From Lysobacter_K koreensis (GTDB taxonomy: Bacteria; Pseudomonadota; Gammaproteobacteria; Xanthomonadales; Xanthomonadaceae), in the NCBI RefSeq assembly GCF_042677045.1, contig NZ_JBHTIH010000003.1, forward strand, positions 558,001-622,000: 64,000 nucleotides of DNA, read 5' to 3'. The notes under the pieces were generated by a model, which was given only the letters and a program-made list of their open reading frames with translations, did not search any database and was not told the origin of the DNA. The position numbers were made by a program, and so were the translations under genes. Each line of letters begins with the position of its first letter. Position 1 is the first letter of the stretch. Below, in pieces: positions 53,252 to 61,914 of the stretch.

Positions 53252-54174
53252 AACTGGCGATCCTTTCGCGCAACTCCAAGCTCTACTCGACCCGGCGCCT
53301 GGTCGAGGCCGCCCGCGAGCAGCACCACAGCGTGCGCGTGCTCGACCCGTTGCGCTGCTACATGCGCATCGCCAGCGACGGCTTCACGATGCACTACAAG
53401 GGCCGGCCGATCTCCGGCTACGACGCGGTGATCCCGCGCGTCGGCGCCTCGGTCACCCGCTATGGCACCGCGGTGCTGCGCCAGTTCGAGTTGATGGACA
53501 GCTTCAGCCCGAACTCCTCCGACGCGATCCTCAAGGCCCGCGACAAGCTGCGTTGCCACCAGCTGCTGGCGGCCCAGGGCATCGGCATGCCGGCGACGGT
53601 GTTCGGCGACAACCCCGACGACACCGTCGACCTGCTGTCGATGCTCGGCCCGCCGCCGCATGTGATCAAGCTCAACGAAGGCACCCAGGGCGCCGGGGTG
53701 ATGCTGACCGAGAAGCCGTCGGCCTCCCGCGGGGTGATCGAGGCGCTGCGCGGGCTGTACGCCAACTTCCTGGTGCAGGAGTTCGTCGCCGAGGCCGAAG
53801 GCGCGGACCTGCGTTGTTTCGTGGTCGGCGGCCGGGTGGTCGCGGCGATGAAGCGGCAGGCGCCGAAGGGCGACTTCCGCTCGAACCTGCACCGGGGCGG
53901 CACCGCGCGGGGCGTCAAGGCCAGCGTGGCGGAAAAAGCCGTTGCGGTCCGAGCCGCCCAGGTGCTCGGGCTGGGCGTGGCCGGCGTCGACCTGATCCGC
54001 TCCAAGCGCGGCCCGCTGGTGCTGGAGGTCAACGCCTCGCCGGGACTGGAGGGGATCGAGGAGGCCAGCGGCGTCGACGTTGCCGGTGAGATCATCGCCT
54101 ACGTCGCTGGCAGCCTGCCGCCGCTCAAGCCGGCGGTTGGGCGGGCGCGTCGGCGTGCGAAGGCCATAGCCTGA
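53248..54174 (+). CDS. rimK: Ribosomal protein S6--L-glutamate ligase RimK
   Basis: 308 aa ATP-grasp ligase. The N-terminal domain [21 protein letters not shown], the ATP-grasp segments [17 protein letters not shown] and [32 protein letters not shown], and the metal-binding [14 protein letters not shown] are standard. RimK adds Glu residues to the S6 C-terminus, affecting ribosome behaviour. Starts by ATGA overlap with the RimB-like gene. C-terminal tail is Arg/Ala-rich. Confidence 0.94.
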   Translation: [308 protein letters not shown]

Positions 54175-54330
54175 ATAGGGCTATGGGCTGGTTTTAACTT
54201 TTTCCTAACAAGCGTTTTAACGGGCGTTTAATCGCCCGCGGCGTACTCTGGCTCCACCGCAGCACTGCCTCTTCCACGTCAGCATCACGGGTCGCGACAA
54301 GGTTACGGTAATCGGGGCAATACCCTTTTG

Positions 54331-54368
54331 ACCCAAGCGCGGCGGCCCCGCGCTTGGGTCTTTGTTTG
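54331..54368 (+). terminator. Strong orphan terminator upstream of the response regulator gene
   Basis: Perfect 13-bp arms GACCCAAGCGCGG and CCGCGCTTGGGTC over a 5-nt loop, followed by TTTGTTTG. It is about 157 bp after rimK and 239 bp before the next gene, so it ends either a rimK 3' tail or a separate small transcript from 54175-54330. The 432-bp gap holds this, a small CGGGCG/CGCCCG palindrome at 54221-54238, and no credible gene. Confidence 0.85.
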
Positions 54369-54606
54369 CCTGTCGATCGGGGCGAGCTTTCGGTGCACGT
54401 GTCGTGTCGTGTCCGCGGGCGAGGCGGGCGCGGCTCAGGCAGAATCACTTTTCACATGCACGCCGCCGGGCGACACTGAGAACCTAAACACGGTTCGCGT
54501 GTCCAACTCATCGGCGCGGTGTATCCGGTTCTCGGCCGATCTGCGCGACGCGCGTTTTGCGCGTCCACGGCCCGCCGTTGGCACCACCATCAAACAGGAA
54601 GGTCCC

Positions 54607-55329
54607 ATGCGCATCCTTGTCATAGAAGACAACCAGGACATCGCCGCAAATCTCGGCGATTTCCTCGAAGACCGCGGCCACAGCGTCGACTTCGCCGCCG
54701 ACGGCATCACCGGCCTGCACCTGGCGGTGGTCCACGACTTCGATGCGATCGTGCTCGATCTCAACCTGCCCGGCCTCGACGGCCTGGAGGTCTGCCGCAA
54801 GCTGCGCAACGAGGCCCGCAAGCAGACGCCGGTACTGATGCTGACCGCGCGCGACAGCCTCGACAACAAGCTGGCCGGCTTCGATTCGGGCGCTGACGAC
54901 TACCTGATCAAGCCGTTCGCGCTGCAGGAAGTCGAGGTCCGCCTGAACGCGCTGTCGCGGCGCGGCCGCGGCGTGCAGACCCGGGTGCTCAACGTCGCCG
55001 ACCTCGAATACAACCTCGACACCTTGGAAGTCCGCCGCCAGGGCAAGCTGCTGCAGCTCAACCCCACGGCGCTGAAGATCCTGCAATCGCTGATGGAAGC
55101 CTCGCCGGCGGTGGTCACCCGGCAGGAACTGGAGACGCGGGTGTGGGGCGAGGAACTGCCCGATTCCGATTCGCTGCGGGTGCATATCCACGGCCTGCGC
55201 GCGGTGGTCGACAAGCCGTTCGAGACCCTGATGATCCAGACCCGGCACGGTATCGGCTACCGCATTGCGGTGCCGGAACCAGCCGCGGCGACTGCCAACG
55301 CGACTGCCAACGGCACCAGCGACAAATAA
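54607..55329 (+). CDS. OmpR/PhoB-family response regulator
   Basis: 240 aa. Receiver domain with acidic pair in VIEDNQD, phosphoacceptor D51 (IVLDLNLPG), switch Thr in LMLTARDS and Lys in YLIKPF; then a winged-helix DNA-binding domain (about 128-225, ending RHGIGYRIAV). AGGAAGG precedes the ATG at 54607. It forms a pair with the sensor kinase gene, which starts immediately after its stop. Target genes are unknown; it resembles PhoP/ColR-type regulators, but I give no symbol. Confidence 0.92.
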   Translation: MRILVIEDNQDIAANLGDFLEDRGHSVDFAADGITGLHLAVVHDFDAIVLDLNLPGLDGLEVCRKLRNEARKQTPVLMLTARDSLDNKLAGFDSGADDYLIKPFALQEVEVRLNALSRRGRGVQTRVLNVADLEYNLDTLEVRRQGKLLQLNPTALKILQSLMEASPAVVTRQELETRVWGEELPDSDSLRVHIHGLRAVVDKPFETLMIQTRHGIGYRIAVPEPAAATANATANGTSDK

Positions 55330-56664
55330 GTGCCGCCAGCGACATCGCCCCCCCAGCCGCGGTCCAAGGCGCGCATCCGGCGCCGGCTGCGCAGCCGCAT
55401 CATCCTGGCGTTCGTGCTGCTCGGGTTCGGGCTGACCGCGCTGTTCGCGTACGCGACCAACTACACGCGCTCGCGGGTCGAGAACCAGCTCGTCGAAGAC
55501 CTGATGAACCGCAACATCTCGGAAGCGGCGCGCCAGTTCGAGCAGGATCCGAAGAACCCCGAATTCGCGGTCGACCAGATCCGCGCCTACGTCTACACCC
55601 CCGACAAGTTCGAGTCGGTGCGGATCAACCGCCCGGAGTGGTACGAGTTGTCCGACGGCATCACGACGATCAGCGGCGACGACAACGGCAATCCGTTCTC
55701 GTACAAGCTGGCGGTGCGCAAGACGCCGGGGGCGTGGTTTTTCCTGGCCTACGACATGACCCAGTCCGCGCGCGGCGAGGCGCAGTTCAACCGGGCGATC
55801 TACGCCTCGGTGATCGTGTTCACGCTGTTGTCGCTGGTGGTCGGCTGGTGGTCGGCCTCGCGCGTGATGAGCCCGGTGTCGGAGCTGGCGACGCGTCTCA
55901 AGCAATCCGGACGCAGTTCGCAGCCCGAGGCGCTGGCGTCGCATTTCCCCGACGACGAGGTCGGCCAGCTGGCCGAGGCGCTGGATGACTACGCCGAGCG
56001 GTTGACCGACGTCGTCCAGCGCGACCGCGAGTTCAACGCCGACGTCAGCCACGAGCTGCGCACGCCGCTGGCGGTGATCAAGGGCGCGGTCGAGCTGCTG
56101 CTGTCGCGGCCGGAGGTCGACGAGAAGACCCGCAGCCGCCTGCTGCGCATCCAGCGCGCCGAGCAGCAGTGCACCGACCTGATCAGCGCGCTGCTGCTGC
56201 TGTCGCGCAACGAGCGCGGCCACGGCGCCACCGACGTCGGCAGGCTCGCCGAGCAGTTGCTCGACGCGCATCGCGCGCAGCTGGCCGGCAAGCCGCTGGA
56301 ACTGCGCATCGAAGGCGAACGCGGCTTGGTGGTCGACGCGCCCGAGGCGGCCGTCGCGGTCGCGCTGGGCAACCTGATCGGCAACGCAGTCAAGTACACC
56401 AAGAGCGGCGCGGTGGTCGTGCAGTTGGGTCCGAAGTCGGTGGAGGTGGTCGACTCCGGCCCGGGCCTCAGCGCCGACGATGCGGCGAAGCTGTTCGAGC
56501 GCGGCTACCGCGGTACCCATGCCGGCCATTCACAGGGCGGCGGTATCGGCCTGTCGATCGTGCGCCGGCTGTGCGAGCTGTACGGTTGGGACGTGCGGGT
56601 GAAACCGGGGCGGGAGCACGGCGTGGTCGCGACACTGTCGTTCGGCGCCAGCCCGCTGGCGTAG
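55330..56664 (+). CDS. Sensor histidine kinase
   Basis: 444 aa. Two membrane helices (about 23-43 and 156-176) flank a periplasmic sensor of about 110 residues. HAMP-like linker, H-box FNADVSHELRTPL (His241), N-box NLIGNAVKYT, G1 VDSGPGLS and G2 GGGIGLSIV follow, a complete HisKA/HATPase_c kinase. Start is a GTG directly after the response regulator TAA. Signal unknown. The TAG stop is the tip of a REP palindrome, so the last codons (PLA) may have been set by repeat insertion. Confidence 0.92.
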   Translation: MPPATSPPQPRSKARIRRRLRSRIILAFVLLGFGLTALFAYATNYTRSRVENQLVEDLMNRNISEAARQFEQDPKNPEFAVDQIRAYVYTPDKFESVRINRPEWYELSDGITTISGDDNGNPFSYKLAVRKTPGAWFFLAYDMTQSARGEAQFNRAIYASVIVFTLLSLVVGWWSASRVMSPVSELATRLKQSGRSSQPEALASHFPDDEVGQLAEALDDYAERLTDVVQRDREFNADVSHELRTPLAVIKGAVELLLSRPEVDEKTRSRLLRIQRAEQQCTDLISALLLLSRNERGHGATDVGRLAEQLLDAHRAQLAGKPLELRIEGERGLVVDAPEAAVAVALGNLIGNAVKYTKSGAVVVQLGPKSVEVVDSGPGLSADDAAKLFERGYRGTHAGHSQGGGIGLSIVRRLCELYGWDVRVKPGREHGVVATLSFGASPLA

Positions 56665-56749
56665 GGCGGGCTCCAGCCCGCCGCCATTGCGTTCGCCGTT
56701 GGGTCTGTCGCAAGCCTGTTTCGTGATGGCGGGCTTGAGCCCGCCCTAC
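56659..56749. repeat. REP-type palindromic pair between kinase and ilvE
   Basis: GCGTAGGGCGGGCTCCAGCC (56659 on) faces GGCGGGCTTGAGCCCGCCC (56728 on). The outer TAG on each side is the stop codon of the convergent gene it touches. Sequence variant of the 13745/34536 family. Confidence 0.88.
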
Positions 56750-57663
56750 AGCGCTTCCAGCCAGCCGTACTTGTCCGGGGTGCTGCCGTCGAACAGGCCG
56801 AAGAACAGCTCCTGGATGCGGCGGGTCAGCGGCCCGGGCTTGCCGGCGCCGACCTGGCGGCCGTCGACCGAGCGGATGGGGGTGATCTCCGCCGCCGTTC
56901 CGCACATGAACAGCTCGTCGCACAGGTACAGGTACTCGCGCGGCAGGTCGCGCTCGACAACCTCGATGCCGGCGTCGCGCGCCAGCCGGATGATCGTGTT
57001 GCGGGTGATGCCGTTGAGCAGCGCGGCGCTGACCGGAGTGGTGTGCAGCGCGCCCTCGAATACCAGGAACAGGTTCTCGCCGGCGCCTTCGCTGAGCAGG
57101 CCGGTCGAGGCCAGCGCGATGCCCTCGCCGAAGCCCAGGCGGCGCGCCTCGCGCGCGATCAGCTGGCCCGACAGGTAATTGCCGCCGGCCTTGGCGCCGG
57201 CCGGGATGGTGTTGGGCGCGAAGCGCTGCCAGCTCGACACGCAGGCGTCGATGCCGGTCTCGAGCACGCCTTCGCCCAGGTAGGGGCCCATGAACCACGA
57301 CGCCACCGACATCTCCACCGGCGTGTCGGCCGACAGCCCAAAGCCGCCCAGGCCGCGATACGCGAACGGACGCAGGTAGGCCTTGCGCAGGTTGTTCTTG
57401 CGGATCACCTCGCGGCACGCGGCATTGACCACGTCCAGGCCGTAGGGCAGCTCCATGTCGTAGATCTTGGCCGACGCGTACAGGCGCTTATTGTGGTCGG
57501 TCAGGCGGAAGATCGCCGGGCCGTTCGGGGTCTCGTAGCAGCGGATGCCCTCGAACACCGACGAGCCGTAGTGCAGCGCATGCGCCATCACGTGGGTGGT
57601 GGCATCGGCCCAGGGCTTGATCGCGCCGTTGTGCCAGATCCATTCGGGGTATTGCATGCTCAT
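56746..57663 (-). CDS. ilvE: Branched-chain amino acid aminotransferase
   Basis: 305 aa fold-type IV PLP transaminase for Leu, Ile and Val. HALHYGSSVFEGIRCYE (phosphate/Arg region), the PLP Lys in NTIPAGAKAGGNYLSG, EGAGENLFLVFEG, and LCDELFMCGTAAEITPI are diagnostic, and the length is typical. The stop lies in the terminal TAG of a REP element. Leftward; a TAAACT string about 30-40 bp upstream may be the -10. Neighbours are not biosynthetic. Confidence 0.95.
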   Translation of the reverse strand: MSMQYPEWIWHNGAIKPWADATTHVMAHALHYGSSVFEGIRCYETPNGPAIFRLTDHNKRLYASAKIYDMELPYGLDVVNAACREVIRKNNLRKAYLRPFAYRGLGGFGLSADTPVEMSVASWFMGPYLGEGVLETGIDACVSSWQRFAPNTIPAGAKAGGNYLSGQLIAREARRLGFGEGIALASTGLLSEGAGENLFLVFEGALHTTPVSAALLNGITRNTIIRLARDAGIEVVERDLPREYLYLCDELFMCGTAAEITPIRSVDGRQVGAGKPGPLTRRIQELFFGLFDGSTPDKYGWLEAL

Positions 57664-57739
57664 GCGGGACTCGCGGGCTGGCGTCGGAAGCGGGCTAGTT
57701 TACTGGAGCCGGTCCGCGGCCGGCCTTACCGAGGCGCGC

Positions 57740-58300
57740 TCAGAGCCGTACCCACCAGCAACCGAAGTGCCGCTGCAGGCCGAATACGGTGCGCGACGGC
57801 GTGCTGCCGTTGGCCAGGGTCTGCTCCACGCGCAGCGCCACCGGCGCGCGGCGGACGCTGGTCTGCGGATAGAGGTCGCCGTCGACGCCGTCGGGCGAGG
57901 CCGGCATCACCGGGACGATGTCCACCAGCGGCCGCCGCACGATGCCGTCCAGCCGCGCCAGCACCTGGTAGCCAGTGCTGCCCGACATGCCCGGCCAGTG
58001 GTAGACGCTGGCCAGGCGGTTGGCGTCCTTGGAGTCGATCGCCGTGGTCAGCTCATAGACCAGGTCCTGCAGGTTGCGCGCGCAGCCGCGGCTGTAAATC
58101 CGCGATGCCCCCGCGGCACCGGACGCGGGCTCGCGCGGCAGGCGCTCGACGCTGCCGATGTCCTGGCACCGGCGGTCGGTGAAGATCGACGTGCCGTCCG
58201 GGCCGGCGCAGCGTCGGATCTGGCTGTGGGCGACGCCGGGCCAGCACGCGCCTGCAAGCAGCAGCACGAACAACAACACGATTGAGTCGGGGAGCCGCAT
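57740..58300 (-). CDS. Secreted DUF4124-like protein, tandem paralogue 1
   Basis: 186 aa. Signal peptide (about 1-27, ending GVAHSQ), then a Cys pair motif RRCAGPDGTSIFTDRRC as in DUF4124-type domains, SRGCARNLQDLVYEL, and VYHWPGMSGSTG with a terminal FGCWWVRL. Four Cys outside the signal suggest disulfides in the periplasm. It is a clear relative of the next gene upstream on this strand: both share CxGxDGTxxxTDRxC, GCARxxxxL, YHWxGxS and GCxxxxL near the end. Function unknown. Confidence 0.8.
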   Translation of the reverse strand: MRLPDSIVLLFVLLLAGACWPGVAHSQIRRCAGPDGTSIFTDRRCQDIGSVERLPREPASGAAGASRIYSRGCARNLQDLVYELTTAIDSKDANRLASVYHWPGMSGSTGYQVLARLDGIVRRPLVDIVPVMPASPDGVDGDLYPQTSVRRAPVALRVEQTLANGSTPSRTVFGLQRHFGCWWVRL

Positions 58301-58427
58301 CTCACCAAGACTAGCGTTGGCTGCCGAACGCGGATAGTGCAGCGGTGACGAGACACTCGTCGTCGCGCGCACTAATGCTAGTCGCGGGCGTCAGAACAGC
58401 GGCGACGCCGGCCTGCCTACACCGCGG

Positions 58428-59063
58428 TCAGAGCACGATGAAGTAGCAGCCCGCGTAGCGCAGCACGTCGAAGTCGACCACCTGCGGCGAGCCATCGCCG
58501 CCCAAGGTCAACTGCATCACGCCGGCGTTGCCGTTGCCGCGACCCGCGTTCGCGAGTTGCATGCCGCCCGGGCCGATCTGCGCGTCGAAGAAGTGCGCAT
58601 CGAGCAACTGCTTGGATGCCAGCCGGTCGAGTTGCTGCATCAATTGCTGCGCCTGGCGATGCGACTGCCCGACCCAGTGGTAGCTCTCGGCGAGGCGGTT
58701 GACGTCGTGCAGAGCGAGCGAGCCTTGCAGGTCCATCGACAACTGGGTCGGTGTACGCGCGCAGCCGGCCGACGGTGAACGGCGGGCGGCGGCGGTGAGT
58801 GTCGTGGTTGCGGGTCCGGCCAGCATCTCGCCGGCGTTGTCCGACGGGTTCGCGGCTTCGTCGCGCGCGATGCGGGTCAACAGCTCGCCGGAGATCGGCG
58901 TCGCCTTGGCGCCGAGGCTGGAACAGGCGCGGTCGGTGTAGACCGCGGTGCCGTCGGCGCCTTCGCAGCGCTGGATCCCGCTGCCTGCGCGCACCGGTTG
59001 CGACAACGGCAACAGCGCGGCGATGAGGGTGGCGACGAACGCGGCGATCGGCAAGGTTTTCAT
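58428..59063 (-). CDS. Secreted DUF4124-like protein, tandem paralogue 2
   Basis: 211 aa. Signal peptide (about 1-26, ending QPVRAG), then QRCEGADGTAVYTDRACSSL, SAGCARTPTQLSMDLQ, SYHWVGQSHRQAQQLM and terminal YAGCYFIVL. It shares its order of motifs and four Cys with the neighbouring paralogue, 127 bp downstream, and differs mainly by a longer middle segment. Periplasmic location is inferred; function unknown. ATG is well placed with a normal signal sequence. Confidence 0.8.
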   Translation of the reverse strand: MKTLPIAAFVATLIAALLPLSQPVRAGSGIQRCEGADGTAVYTDRACSSLGAKATPISGELLTRIARDEAANPSDNAGEMLAGPATTTLTAAARRSPSAGCARTPTQLSMDLQGSLALHDVNRLAESYHWVGQSHRQAQQLMQQLDRLASKQLLDAHFFDAQIGPGGMQLANAGRGNGNAGVMQLTLGGDGSPQVVDFDVLRYAGCYFIVL

Positions 59064-59217
59064 GGCGCACTACGCACGGGAGGTTGTGGGTAATGCTGCG
59101 CACGCAAGTGTCTACGCCATGTGTGAAAAACGCGCGGGGCTGAACCTCAGTAAACCAGCGCCGACGTGTTGGTTTCGCTTGCGTTCAGCGCGCAACCACG
59201 CCTCGCGCGTGCGCGTG

Positions 59218-60042
59218 TCAAAGCCGTGCGAGCACATTCAGGGTCGGCTTCGACAGGTTCAAGGTGTAGAAGTGCAGGCCCGGCGCGCCGCCGTCGACTA
59301 GGCGCCGGCACAGCTGCGCGACCACGTCGGCGGCGAACTCGCGGATGCCCTCGACGTCGTCGCCGTACGCCTGCATGCGCTTGGCCAGCCAACGCGGGAT
59401 CTCCGCGCCGCAGGCTTCGGAGAACCTTCGAAGCTGGGTGAAGTTCGAGATCGGCATGATCCCCGGCACGATCGGGATGCCGATGCCGAGCGCGCGGGCG
59501 TCGTCGACGAAGCGGAAGTACGCGTCGGCGTTGTAGAAGTACTGGGTGATGGCGCCGTCGGCGCCGGCGTCGACCTTGGCCTTGAAGTGGCGCAGGTCGG
59601 CGTGCGCGTCGTCGGCCTGCGGATGGGTTTCCGGGTAGCAGCCGACCTCGATGTGGAAGCAGCCGTCGTGTTCGCGGCGGATGAACTCGACCAGTTCGGT
59701 GGCGTAGCGGAAATCGCCGGTGTGGCCCATGCCCGAGGGCAGGTCGCCGCGCAACGCGACCAGCCGGTTGCAGCCCATTGCCTTGTAGCGCTGCAGCAGT
59801 TCGCCCAGTTCGGCGCGCGTGCCGCCGACGCAGGAGATGTGCGGCGCGGCGTTGAGCGCGTGGCGTTGGTGCAGGTGGTCGACGGTCTCGGGCGTGTAGC
59901 TCAGGGTCGAACCGCCGGCGCCGAACGTGCACGACACGTAGTCGGGCGACTGCGCCTTGAGCCTGGTCGCGGTCTTGTCCAGCTGCGCGCGCTGCTCGTC
60001 GGTCTTGGGCGGGTAGAACTCGAAGCTGATCGGGGTGGTCAT
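59218..60042 (-). CDS. metF: Methylenetetrahydrofolate reductase
   Basis: 274 aa FAD-dependent TIM barrel reducing methylene-THF to methyl-THF for methionine synthesis. ISFEFYPPKTDEQ, CTFGAGGST, the RLVALRGDLP segment, AKVDAGADGAITQYFYN and VPGIMPISNF are hallmark regions. Leftward, downstream of ahcY but with a terminator in between, so it probably has its own promoter. The short leader includes the palindrome TATCGCGATA at about 60081. Confidence 0.96.
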   Translation of the reverse strand: MTTPISFEFYPPKTDEQRAQLDKTATRLKAQSPDYVSCTFGAGGSTLSYTPETVDHLHQRHALNAAPHISCVGGTRAELGELLQRYKAMGCNRLVALRGDLPSGMGHTGDFRYATELVEFIRREHDGCFHIEVGCYPETHPQADDAHADLRHFKAKVDAGADGAITQYFYNADAYFRFVDDARALGIGIPIVPGIMPISNFTQLRRFSEACGAEIPRWLAKRMQAYGDDVEGIREFAADVVAQLCRRLVDGGAPGLHFYTLNLSKPTLNVLARL

Positions 60043-60129
60043 GCGTGGCGGCTCGCGAGGAATGGCATGAGTCTATCGCTCTATCGCGATGAAATAAATA
60101 ACGCTGGCGGGGCGTCATGCAGGACAAGG

Positions 60130-60158
60130 CAAAAAAAACGGGCGCCGAGGCGCCCGTC
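60130..60158 (-). terminator. Intrinsic terminator after ahcY
   Basis: GACGGGCGCC and GGCGCCCGTT-type arms (plus-strand ACGGGCGCC and GGCGCCCGT) form a 9-bp stem with a tiny loop; on the minus strand eight T follow. It ends the ahcY transcript before metF. Confidence 0.92.
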
Positions 60159-60185
60159 TTCTCCGCACGGTCTGGCGACCAGCGA

Positions 60186-61631
<1,446 letters not shown>

Positions 61632-61696
61632 GGTGTAGCTCCGATTTGGTGAGTCGGCACGCGCGGTGCGGACTCGTGCGAGTGACTCGCAGCAAT

Positions 61697-61778
61697 CGGG
61701 CGCGGTTGGGAGTGCCTCCCGCCGAGCCTGATCCCTTGCCCGCGTAGCGGGCCGGGCTTGCAGCGCCCCTCGGCGGGG
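61697..61778 (-). ncRNA. SAH riboswitch upstream of ahcY
   Basis: Read leftward from 61776: CCGCCGAGGGGCGCTGCAAG, then CCCGGCCCGC, a stem, then AGGCTCGGCGG closing the first helix (CCGCCGAG/CTCGGCGG), followed by AACCGCGCCCG, whose GCGCCC can pair with GGGCGC in the core as the pseudoknot. The GAGGGGCGCTGCAAG core and closing order match the SAH aptamer family. A hairpin at 61651-61675 lies just before the CGGAG ribosome site, about 10 bases ahead of the ATG. Confidence 0.93.
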
Positions 61779-61914
61779 TGGTGGCGCGCATCCGTTGCGG
61801 ATCCGGGCCGGCGGCCATTCTATCGCGACGCCGCCGGCCGGGCATTAACAGCCGGGGCCATCCGGCACCGGTCCGCGCGACCCCGGCCGCGGGCAGGGCG
61901 TTCGCCGCGGGGAC

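Noticed and set aside
54194..54448. 84-aa leftward frame between rimK and the response regulator
   Set aside because: It runs through the strong terminator hairpin and has no recognisable feature.
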